A stretch of 18,114 bases of DNA from WFZT01 sp964398355. Lineage in GTDB: Bacteria; Hydrothermota; Hydrothermia; B15-G9; WFZT01. The stretch spans positions 1 through 18,114 of the forward strand of contig CAYNMM010000081.1 in assembly GCA_964398355.1 (NCBI GenBank), in the 5' to 3' direction. The notes below the pieces were generated by a model. The model was not told the origin of the DNA and did no database searches. It saw only the letters and a program-made list of their open reading frames with translations. The position numbers and the translations under genes were made by a program. Of this stretch, positions 1 through 6,823 are shown one piece after another (within the stretch, counting starts at the first letter, position 1; each line of letters starts with the position of its first letter).

Positions 1-1397
1 TCACTCCATCCACTCTCATTGCCAGCCAAATCAAAAGCCTTCACCCGCCAGTAATGCATTCCCTCACCCATCACCATCTCATATCCATTCGTGTCCACTG
101 TGTCCACTATTGCTCCATCCACCTCCAGAACATATCTCACAGGCGTTGATTTAGTTTTTGGTATGAGTTTGCTCACCGAGCTCCAGTTGAATTCAATTAG
201 AGAATCTCTAAACCATTCTCCGTTCGTGGGGAAAATGAGTTGTGGTGGTTGAGGAGCAGTTGCATCTACTGTGAATGTTACAGTATCTGACCAGTCACTT
301 ATATACCCCCGAGAGGTAATCGTTTTTACTCGTAAGCTGTATGTCGTGTCATATGGAAGAGTTATTGAGCATGTAGTGTCATTGGTTACAACAGAATCCC
401 ACACTATTCTATCAATGCTGTATTCCAAATGGTACAGGTAAGCGCCTGGTACATTCCTATAAATGACGGAAACGGTTCTTGTATTGAGATTTTGTCCGTC
501 TTGGGGACTGAGGATTGTTGTTGGATTGGTCGAAATTCCAATGAAACCAGCCATTCCTTCGGAGGGAATAGCTTGAGCGTGAGGGTTAGAGACAACAATA
601 TCATTTAAAGTAAGTGCGATCGAATCATCCGGTGCTGTTTCATATTGCACACGAAAGTGAATAATACAAATTTGTGTTGTGCCCGGAATTATTGAATCTC
701 CAGAAAGGCTGACCCCTATGAATCTTATTGAATCTGTGAATATGTTGTAATTCAGTGTGAAAGTCGCTGGAAGTGACGTGATAACAGTATCTGGGGTTAA
801 TTTATTACTTGGGTAATTTAATGTAAACTGAAAACCACCTACCGGGTCTTCTGGATTTTCAATGAATACAAAATTTTCGGATACTTCTCCAGGACTCACT
901 GTGTCAGGGGTGATTGTTACAAATACACGCGGAGATCCTGGTAATATTCTCAAAAAGCCGTTTTCAATTACCACTGGAAGTTGTAGCCCTTGTGGTGAGG
1001 AGAGTACTGCATTTGTAATAAAAATTGGAATTGAGTCTCCCGGTTGAGCGTTCGCACTGATGTTAAAATAAAAGTTGGCGATAACTCTTGTCCCTTGGAG
1101 AATAGAATCTCCTTGAAAACTGACGATTAATGTGATCACAGAATCTCCGAGTTGATTAAAATTGAGGTTAAAACCTGATTCTAAGTCGGCTCCAATTGTT
1201 GCATTAACAAATTCCAGTGAATTATCGTTAAAGTGAAGAGTAAACTGGATGCCACTAACCGGATCATTGTTGGTTAGATTGACAGGGATACAGATGTTGG
1301 AAGCACCGGGCTGAGCTGCAACTGAGGAGACTTGTAGAGTATTTTGAGCATTAAGAATTCCGGTGATTACAGCTATAATTATGAGAATCTTTTTCAT
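1..1397 (-). CDS. Secreted cohesin/fibronectin-III modular protein (partial, C-terminus beyond left edge)
   Basis: I translated this by hand: from the ATG at 1397 the minus strand stays open for 465 codons and runs off position 1, so the C-terminus is missing. The first ~18 residues (MKKILIIIAVITGILNAQ) are a signal peptide, so the protein should be exported. Two cohesin-like beta-sandwich repeats follow, at about residues 20-152 and 156-287; each carries the hallmark blocks SGIQFTLHF or GGFQFTLNY, a GDSI strand and a closing strand (NGFLRI; MAGFIGI). Two fibronectin-III-like domains follow at about 290-378 and 382-465, the second with a YWRVKAFDLAGNESGW strand. No dockerin is seen in the part present. 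A GGAG lies 6 nt before the start. It lies 61 bp downstream of the larger surface protein on the same strand and probably shares its transcript. It may bind dockerin-bearing partners or act as a surface adhesin; the ligand is unknown. A sorting tail may lie beyond the edge. Confidence 0.85.
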   Translation of the reverse strand, partial: MKKILIIIAVITGILNAQNTLQVSSVAAQPGASNICIPVNLTNNDPVSGIQFTLHFNDNSLEFVNATIGADLESGFNLNFNQLGDSVITLIVSFQGDSILQGTRVIANFYFNISANAQPGDSIPIFITNAVLSSPQGLQLPVVIENGFLRILPGSPRVFVTITPDTVSPGEVSENFVFIENPEDPVGGFQFTLNYPSNKLTPDTVITSLPATFTLNYNIFTDSIRFIGVSLSGDSIIPGTTQICIIHFRVQYETAPDDSIALTLNDIVVSNPHAQAIPSEGMAGFIGISTNPTTILSPQDGQNLNTRTVSVIYRNVPGAYLYHLEYSIDRIVWDSVVTNDTTCSITLPYDTTYSLRVKTITSRGYISDWSDTVTFTVDATAPQPPQLIFPTNGEWFRDSLIEFNWSSVSKLIPKTKSTPVRYVLEVDGAIVDTVDTNGYEMVMGEGMHYWRVKAFDLAGNESGWS

Positions 1398-1417
1398 AGT
1401 AAACTCCATATAGTTAA

Positions 1418-1453
1418 CAGGGCGGGCGGCGCTTGAAAGCGCCGCCCGCCCTG
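1418..1453 (-). terminator. GC-rich perfect hairpin between two surface-protein genes
   Basis: The arms 1418-1432 and 1439-1453 are perfectly complementary over 15 bp (16 if the T1433-A1438 pair is counted), almost entirely G/C, with a 4-6 nt loop. It starts 5 nt past the stop codon of the upstream gene. No T-tract follows on the minus strand, so it is not a textbook intrinsic terminator. It could be an attenuator, a processing site or an mRNA-stabilising 3' end that makes expression of the downstream cohesin gene lower than that of the upstream gene. The structure is certain; the function is inferred. Confidence 0.6.
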
Positions 1454-1458
1454 ATCGT

Positions 1459-4400
1459 TTATCTTATAATCAACTTCCTTACACAACGATATCCCTCTTC
1501 GCCTCTCATTTCGATGAAATAGATACCACTCTCGAGCCCTTTTGTCTGGATATTCATTTTGTGATATCCCGCACTCACAGCCGAATTTGCAAGGTTTTTA
1601 ATCAACCTCCCGCTTACATCATATAGATTCACAGCAAGGTTCATTTCTCTTGGTATAGCATATTCAAGTGTTACATGATCCACTGCAGGATTCGGAGAAA
1701 GAGCGACAATTCCAAACTGTGGGGCTTCGATTGTGTTCGAAGTTATATCTTTCCCATTTGGATCAGAAATCACAACATTTTCGACTGTTGCCGCTCCATC
1801 AAATCTCATGATTACGCCATTACCTTTCTCTATAGTAGATCCATCCAGCCCGATAATGAGGATTCTAACTCCGTTGTCAGTTTGGTTAGAAAAGATCCTC
1901 ATTCTTCCCAGTCTGTCAGTGAAATAGAGATTCCCCGGATCTCCAATCAGATCGAATTGAATTCCTGACACTGGAGCAGTATTGGAGAGAATGACTTCAT
2001 TCCCATTCAAATAGATCATAGCCTGACCCGGTGTTACAAAACGTTTGCCGCCATGCAGTATCACATTAATTATAGCAACAACATCTACAACGTTTACTGT
2101 TCCGTCATTATTCATATCAGCAGCCCACTGTTCGTAAGGTGTAGGTGAAGGAGGTCTCAAGATAATGATATTTATAGCTCTTACAGCGTCAACCACATTC
2201 ACTATTCCGTCCTGATTTAGATCACCTTTTCTCCCCCTGATGTAAACCCATGCTCCTCCATCTGATACGGGTATTGTATTTGCATGGGGATCAGACAGAA
2301 CAGAAGAGCTCAGGTCAATGTATGTTGAATCTCCAAGAGAAGCGTTGCTATCAACAACAAATGTTACAGTGAATAAAGTGTCGGAGCCCGGTAAAATCGA
2401 ATCCCCCTGCATCGATACTATTACTATTCTTACAGAATCACCGAGGTTATTAGCACTAATACTGAAATTTGAGTACGAAGGATTAAGTTGAACATTTTGA
2501 TATGAAATTACTGAAGGGTCGTAATGCAAGGTAGTTTGTATACCAGACACAGGAGATTGATTTTTAAGTTCGATAGCGACGGTCATATTTTGTCCAGGTG
2601 GTGCCCAACTTGACAACACTCTTAAAGTATCGTTTACATTCGGGCTACCAGAACCAATATAAATCCATCCATTTGAAGTTGTTACATTGATCGGGTAACC
2701 ACCGGGATCTGAGAGAATGGCATTTGTTATTTCTAAGAGTGATGAGTCACCAGTAGGAGCTGATTGAGAAATGGTGAATACGAGATTCAGAATATTACCA
2801 GTACCAGGTGTTATTCTGCGTCCAGATGTGGAATAAATCATAATCATTAGTGTATCATTTGAGATCAAATTTTGCCCCAGATTCATTCCTGTTCCTCTGT
2901 CAACAAGATAGACGCTGTCAAGAGACAAAACATTGTTGTCAAAGTGGAGGTTGAACTGTAGTCCACCAACAGTATCAGAGTTTTGTAATTCTATTGGTAC
3001 AGTGATACGATCACCAGGATTCCCCTGTACACTGACAACACGCATTGAATTTAACAGCTTCGTTTTGTTAATTTCAGTTTTTTTAATCTCTTTAGTGAAT
3101 TTCCTGATTGGTCGAATAAAATTCAGTGGTTTACCACCTGACAGTGCAACATTTACGATTTGTATTACATCCAATACATTAATAACCCCATCATCATTCA
3201 TATCAGCAGCCCATCTTTCGTAAGTTGTTGGAGGAGGTGGAATGTGGAGAGCTATATTCACAGCTCTTACAACATCCAGAATATTGACATGACCATCTTG
3301 GTTTAGATCTCCCTTTCTCCCTCTGAAGTAAATCCATCCGTCAACAGATTCACATGGTATCTGGTTCCCCGCTGAATCTGAAAGTACTACGCCAAATAAA
3401 TCGAGTAAAGTTGAGTCTCCAAGAGTAGCTGAGCCTGATATGTTGAATTTTATTCTAATTATCTCATCATTACCCGGTGCTATTTTTTTCGCATTTGGTG
3501 AATAGACCATTATGATAAGAGTATCCTGGCCTATGATGTTATGTCCTATTTGCATCTGAGAAGCCCTGCCCACCAGAGTGATACTGTCAACAGAAAGCCA
3601 TGTAGGATCAAAGTGGATCTTAAATTGCAGTCCTCCAACGTTTTGAACATTCACAAGTGAAACTGGCACATAGACCGGGGAGTTAGGGGCACCAGAAACC
3701 GATGATAATTTGAGAGTATCTTCTGTCGTAGTGTTTGTGATATTAACTGCAAGAGACTGTGACCATGCTCCTATGTTATCGTGAATATCTTTTGCTCGTG
3801 CTTTTACATTATAAGTTCCAGGTGCTGTCCAGACATGAGAAGCGCTTACGCTTTGTCCAGAGGAATAGGGTCCCAACCAATCTGTAGTATTTCCGTCTCC
3901 CCAATCGAATTGAATATAAACATTATCTCCGTCAGGATCATTTGCTGATGTAGTATAGGTTAATTGTTGCCCGACCGTACCTGAAGTGGGACCAAGAATA
4001 CTGTTGATAGTTGGGGGTGAATTAGACTGAGAAACATAATCAACGTGAACATTGTCAACTTCAAGAATATCGTCAGATCCTCCGAACCCGAAGTATCCGC
4101 CTGATAATGGAGATGAAGGAACTCCTCTACCCAATAGCTGACCATCGAGATAAGCGAGAACAGTATCACTTCTAACCTCCATTTTGATATGGTACCACCG
4201 ATTTGTTTCAAAGCTTCTGTATCCCTGGGCTAAAATCTCACTACTTGTTGAAGAATACTGTGCTATTAAGCGCCACCTGTTGCATCTTTTACAAATATCC
4301 AGCCAATAATGAGTTCTATTTTGTGTAAGATTGTTGTTTGAATAAATATAAACGTATATTCCGCCGTATGAGTCATCGAGTAATTGAGCTATTCTGAAGT

Positions 4401-5244
4401 CGGCTTCAAAGTAATAGTTACTCAAAGTTGGTGTGCCGTTAAGAAGCATTGTTGCATTCTGGTCATGTGTAACTATTCTTTCAACGCCGTTCACCACTTG
4501 ATGGGATGGTTGGCCTCCTGGACTGGATCCAACCCATGTGTACCAGAGCCAATCGCTGTCGTCTCCATCGTTAAAGTCGTCAGTGAATGGGAGTTGGAAT
4601 TGTGTTTGTACGCGGTCAACATGTATATTATCAACCTCAATGATGTCATCACTACCACCAACCCCGAAGTATCCTCCACTAAGCGGTTGAGAGGGAACAC
4701 CATAACCCAAAAGCTGACCATCCAGATAGGCAAATAATGAATCTCCCTTAACTACAAGTTTCATACGGTACCATCTGTTCAGACTGATAGTTATGTATCC
4801 CTGTGCAACCGTTTCTCCATGACCATCTGGATAGTGTACCCCGATACTCCACCTGTGGTCTCTGTAGCATAAGTCAAATATGTAGTATGAATTTCCTTGG
4901 TTAAATCCTCCGTTAGAATATGCATAAAGACGCAATCCGCCGTATCCATCATCTAATGTTTGTACAATTCTTTCATCCGCTTCAATGTAATAATTACTGA
5001 GGGTAGAAGTTCCATTCGCAAGCATCGTACTGTTTTGATCGTGTGTCACAATCCTCTCAACACCATTTACAACTTGATGAGAAGGTTGACCGCCTGGATA
5101 AGGCCCGACCCAAGTGTACCATATCCATCCGTCATCATTCCCATCATTGAAATTCTCACTGTATGGTAGGTGAAACTGTCCCATCAGAGGGAACATTACC
5201 ACCATACTTAGTAGTATTTTTATTACAGTTTGTTTTACACTCAT
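1459..5244 (-). CDS. Secreted multidomain surface protein: lectin-like x2, PKD, cohesin x3, dockerin x2, sorting tail
   Basis: Residues are counted from the ATG at 5244 (1261 aa). A signal peptide (1-22) is followed by two tandem ~190-residue concanavalin-A/LamG-like repeats (about 24-212 and 216-405), a PKD-like domain (410-503, with FDWGDG), cohesin-like 1 (510-642), dockerin-like 1 (643-705), a Lys-rich linker (711-734), cohesin-like 2 (733-865), cohesin-like 3 (872-1003), dockerin-like 2 (1005-1068), a degenerate cohesin-like stretch (1072-1168) and a type-A type-IX-secretion sorting domain (1180-1261; SPNPAVDHVTLEY, GIYFIEM, ending RKLIIR). The dockerin-like parts each hold paired calcium loops of the pattern DxNxDGxVNxxD (near D646, D681, D1008, D1043). 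An upstream in-frame ATG at 5265 is rejected because AAGGAGGT lies 4 nt before 5244. The likely role is carbohydrate or matrix binding and self-assembly at the cell surface. No catalytic domain is recognisable. It appears to be controlled by a sigma-54 promoter just upstream. Confidence 0.9.
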   Translation of the reverse strand: MSVKQTVIKILLSMVVMFPLMGQFHLPYSENFNDGNDDGWIWYTWVGPYPGGQPSHQVVNGVERIVTHDQNSTMLANGTSTLSNYYIEADERIVQTLDDGYGGLRLYAYSNGGFNQGNSYYIFDLCYRDHRWSIGVHYPDGHGETVAQGYITISLNRWYRMKLVVKGDSLFAYLDGQLLGYGVPSQPLSGGYFGVGGSDDIIEVDNIHVDRVQTQFQLPFTDDFNDGDDSDWLWYTWVGSSPGGQPSHQVVNGVERIVTHDQNATMLLNGTPTLSNYYFEADFRIAQLLDDSYGGIYVYIYSNNNLTQNRTHYWLDICKRCNRWRLIAQYSSTSSEILAQGYRSFETNRWYHIKMEVRSDTVLAYLDGQLLGRGVPSSPLSGGYFGFGGSDDILEVDNVHVDYVSQSNSPPTINSILGPTSGTVGQQLTYTTSANDPDGDNVYIQFDWGDGNTTDWLGPYSSGQSVSASHVWTAPGTYNVKARAKDIHDNIGAWSQSLAVNITNTTTEDTLKLSSVSGAPNSPVYVPVSLVNVQNVGGLQFKIHFDPTWLSVDSITLVGRASQMQIGHNIIGQDTLIIMVYSPNAKKIAPGNDEIIRIKFNISGSATLGDSTLLDLFGVVLSDSAGNQIPCESVDGWIYFRGRKGDLNQDGHVNILDVVRAVNIALHIPPPPTTYERWAADMNDDGVINVLDVIQIVNVALSGGKPLNFIRPIRKFTKEIKKTEINKTKLLNSMRVVSVQGNPGDRITVPIELQNSDTVGGLQFNLHFDNNVLSLDSVYLVDRGTGMNLGQNLISNDTLMIMIYSTSGRRITPGTGNILNLVFTISQSAPTGDSSLLEITNAILSDPGGYPINVTTSNGWIYIGSGSPNVNDTLRVLSSWAPPGQNMTVAIELKNQSPVSGIQTTLHYDPSVISYQNVQLNPSYSNFSISANNLGDSVRIVIVSMQGDSILPGSDTLFTVTFVVDSNASLGDSTYIDLSSSVLSDPHANTIPVSDGGAWVYIRGRKGDLNQDGIVNVVDAVRAINIIILRPPSPTPYEQWAADMNNDGTVNVVDVVAIINVILHGGKRFVTPGQAMIYLNGNEVILSNTAPVSGIQFDLIGDPGNLYFTDRLGRMRIFSNQTDNGVRILIIGLDGSTIEKGNGVIMRFDGAATVENVVISDPNGKDITSNTIEAPQFGIVALSPNPAVDHVTLEYAIPREMNLAVNLYDVSGRLIKNLANSAVSAGYHKMNIQTKGLESGIYFIEMRGEEGYRCVRKLIIR

Positions 5245-5248
5245 AATT

Positions 5249-5256
5249 ACCTCCTT
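5249..5256 (-). promoter_or_regulatory. Strong ribosome binding site fixing the start at 5244
   Basis: On the minus strand AAGGAGGT is a full anti-16S match located 4 nt before the ATG at 5244. It lies downstream of the alternative ATG at 5265 and therefore decides the start. Confidence 0.85.
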
Positions 5257-5270
5257 TTTTCTCATTTAAT

Positions 5271-5286
5271 AGCAAAAAAACCGCCA
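5271..5286 (-). promoter_or_regulatory. Sigma-54 (-24/-12) promoter for the surface-protein operon
   Basis: The minus strand reads TGGCGGTTTTTTTGCT. It matches the sigma-54 consensus TGGCACRNNNNTTGCW at TGGC, TTGC and the final W, with the GG (5285-5284) and GC (5273-5272) exactly 12 bp apart as required; the AC and R positions differ. The predicted start of transcription is near 5260, giving a leader of about 16 nt that contains the ribosome binding site. A sigma-54 activator gene is encoded in the divergent operon, which supports the call. Transcription has not been shown. Confidence 0.62.
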
Positions 5287-5330
5287 AAGACATTTTGTTG
5301 ACATATGTATAAAAACGGATTTAAAGAGTG

Positions 5331-5362
5331 TTCCAGTTTGGGATGATTATTCCAGATCGGAA
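5331..5362. promoter_or_regulatory. Tandem imperfect palindromes, candidate activator (enhancer) sites
   Basis: Two copies of a TTCC-N5-GGRA element, TTCCAGTTTGGGA (5331-5343) and TTCCAGATCGGAA (5350-5362), match at 10 of 13 positions and lie 19 bp apart, so roughly on one DNA face. Their centres are about 77 and 96 bp upstream of the predicted sigma-54 transcription start, close to the usual distance for enhancer-binding protein sites. That the activator encoded at 9057 binds here is inference. Confidence 0.4.
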
Positions 5363-5437
5363 AAATTACATCTTATTTTTAAGTTCTTTGCTGTATAATG
5401 AGCATTACCAAGGTATCAGATAGAATACGATTATGCC

Positions 5438-5457
5438 ATCAAAATTTCCCTTTTGAT
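5438..5457. promoter_or_regulatory. Inverted repeat overlapping the -35 of the sensor operon (candidate operator)
   Basis: ATCAAAA and TTTTGAT form perfect 7-bp arms around a 6-nt spacer (TTTCCC). The right arm overlaps the proposed -35 box (5453-5458) of the sensor operon, a position suited to a repressor or autoregulatory site. It is about 187 bp from the divergent start site, so it could also be a distal enhancer site. Confidence 0.35.
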
Positions 5458-5482
5458 AAATAAATATAGATGGCTTTAGAAT
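5453..5482 (+). promoter_or_regulatory. Sigma-70-like promoter of the sensor operon, next to the start codon
   Basis: TTGATA (5453-5458) and TAGAAT (5477-5482) are separated by 18 bp. The -10 box ends 10 nt before the ATG at 5493, so the transcript would start within a few nucleotides of that ATG. There is no Shine-Dalgarno sequence, consistent with leaderless or near-leaderless translation. A second isolated TATAAT at 5394-5399 lacks a good -35 box. Confidence 0.45.
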
Positions 5483-5492
5483 TTTAAGTAAG

Positions 5493-6821
5493 ATGCAATT
5501 TTTGCAACTAATTCTAATTTTCATAAGCGCTGGAAATGGTATTAGAGTAGCGAGTGAGAATCATGGTATTAAATTAGTAAGTAAAATCGTTTTCGATGGA
5601 GAAATTCTTAGTGGATGCTTGATGGTAGACAAAGAAAACAATGTACATGTATTAGTTGCTAATCTGTCTTCCGTTAAGTCTTACGATCTTCAAGGTAATA
5701 TTGAGTGGATTGTTCCTGGTTATACTTTTTTTGCACCATTTGAAATTGTTCCTGATGTGCGGTCAAATTTTACATTATTGTTGAAATTAATGAACAAGGA
5801 CTCTGTGAAAATCGGAGTAGTACATTTGAGAACGGGTTCTATAGTTGACAGTTTCTTTCTCAAAAATTCACTGAACAAATTTCCTCAAACCGTTGGTATG
5901 GGAGATAACTATTTCTTGAGTGTATTTAGAAAAGATTCTCCACTTGATACACCACGTATAGAAATTTTGAAATTGAACAGAAATGGTAGACTGGAAAGAA
6001 AAGCGACAATAAATGCTGGTTTTTATTTAAGAAAATCGGTTATCTTGGAAGATGATATAGGTATTTTTGGTGTTTGGGCACCTTTAAACGGCGAGGCTCC
6101 TGGAATTGCTGGAATCAGTGATTTACATGTGGGAGTAATAGAGGTTTCGCTAAGAGACGGAAAAGTTTTAAACAGGTTAACATTTCCATTCAATTCCTTT
6201 TCCCGATCGAATGTTATCTCTCCCGTTTCGGGAGATCGGATATTTGCAACATATAGGGGAAATTTTAGAAACGAATTGTCCACATCTGGGATATACATGT
6301 TAAAGATTCCAGAATTAAAAGTTATTAAGCATATTGAAGTCAAGGGTAATATTTTCTTTGCTAATAAATTAATAAATGGAAGAATAATTGCAGGGGGTGA
6401 AGAAAAAAGTCTGAAAGTATATCTTTTTTCAGTACCTGATTTGGAACTTTTGAAGATTATAGATATGAGACCTTTCTTGGAGGATAAGAAATTTAAGATA
6501 TTGCCAAATACAAAAGTTCGATATTTAATAGTCCCCTATATTTTAGATGTCAATAATGATGGGAATGATGACTTAGTTATTAAACTTGGCAAACTGCTTT
6601 CTTGTGTTGATGCGAGATGGGATGAGTTATCGGATGAAAATGGAAAATTTCTATTTTACACGCAACTGCTTATTATACCCGGACCGGATTTTGATACAGT
6701 TTATCCGAACTTTCTCAGTGATTATCGTGAGATTGGAACTTCGGTCGTAGAGTCCAAACGCATAATAGCTTTTTTTGCAAAATCTTCACCATCAAAAGTT
6801 TTGATATACAGGATGTATTAA
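5493..6821 (+). CDS. Exported protein of unknown function with an FG-GAP/VCBS-like calcium motif
   Basis: 442 residues. The N-terminus (MQFLQLILIFISAGNG) is hydrophobic and looks like a signal peptide, although it lacks the usual positive residues before the hydrophobic core. The rest is rich in short beta-strand patterns (for example VLVANLSSVKSYDLQG), as in beta-propellers. Residues 352-363 (DVNNDGNDDLVI) are a calcium-binding FG-GAP/VCBS-type motif. There is no second membrane segment, no lipobox and no enzyme motif. The ATG at 5493 is the only usual start codon after the in-frame TAA at about 5457. It ends 2 nt before the sensor-kinase gene, whose extracellular part carries the same kind of motif, so it is probably a periplasmic or secreted partner of that sensor. 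The gene is very AT-rich. I do not recognise a characterised family. Confidence 0.8.
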   Translation: MQFLQLILIFISAGNGIRVASENHGIKLVSKIVFDGEILSGCLMVDKENNVHVLVANLSSVKSYDLQGNIEWIVPGYTFFAPFEIVPDVRSNFTLLLKLMNKDSVKIGVVHLRTGSIVDSFFLKNSLNKFPQTVGMGDNYFLSVFRKDSPLDTPRIEILKLNRNGRLERKATINAGFYLRKSVILEDDIGIFGVWAPLNGEAPGIAGISDLHVGVIEVSLRDGKVLNRLTFPFNSFSRSNVISPVSGDRIFATYRGNFRNELSTSGIYMLKIPELKVIKHIEVKGNIFFANKLINGRIIAGGEEKSLKVYLFSVPDLELLKIIDMRPFLEDKKFKILPNTKVRYLIVPYILDVNNDGNDDLVIKLGKLLSCVDARWDELSDENGKFLFYTQLLIIPGPDFDTVYPNFLSDYREIGTSVVESKRIIAFFAKSSPSKVLIYRMY

Positions 6822-6823
6822 GA

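Noticed and set aside
1675..1968. Plus-strand open frames inside the large surface-protein gene (also 2933-3223 and 4384-4737)
   Set aside because: Antisense to a well-supported gene, with no ribosome binding sites and no domain patterns.
5245..5265. Seven-codon N-terminal extension of the surface protein from the ATG at 5265
   Set aside because: The strong ribosome binding site lies inside this stretch, 4 nt before 5244, and the signal peptide begins properly at 5244.
5394..5399. Perfect TATAAT as the sensor-operon promoter
   Set aside because: No acceptable -35 box at 16-18 bp; the pair at 5453-5482 fits better, although a weak second start cannot be excluded.
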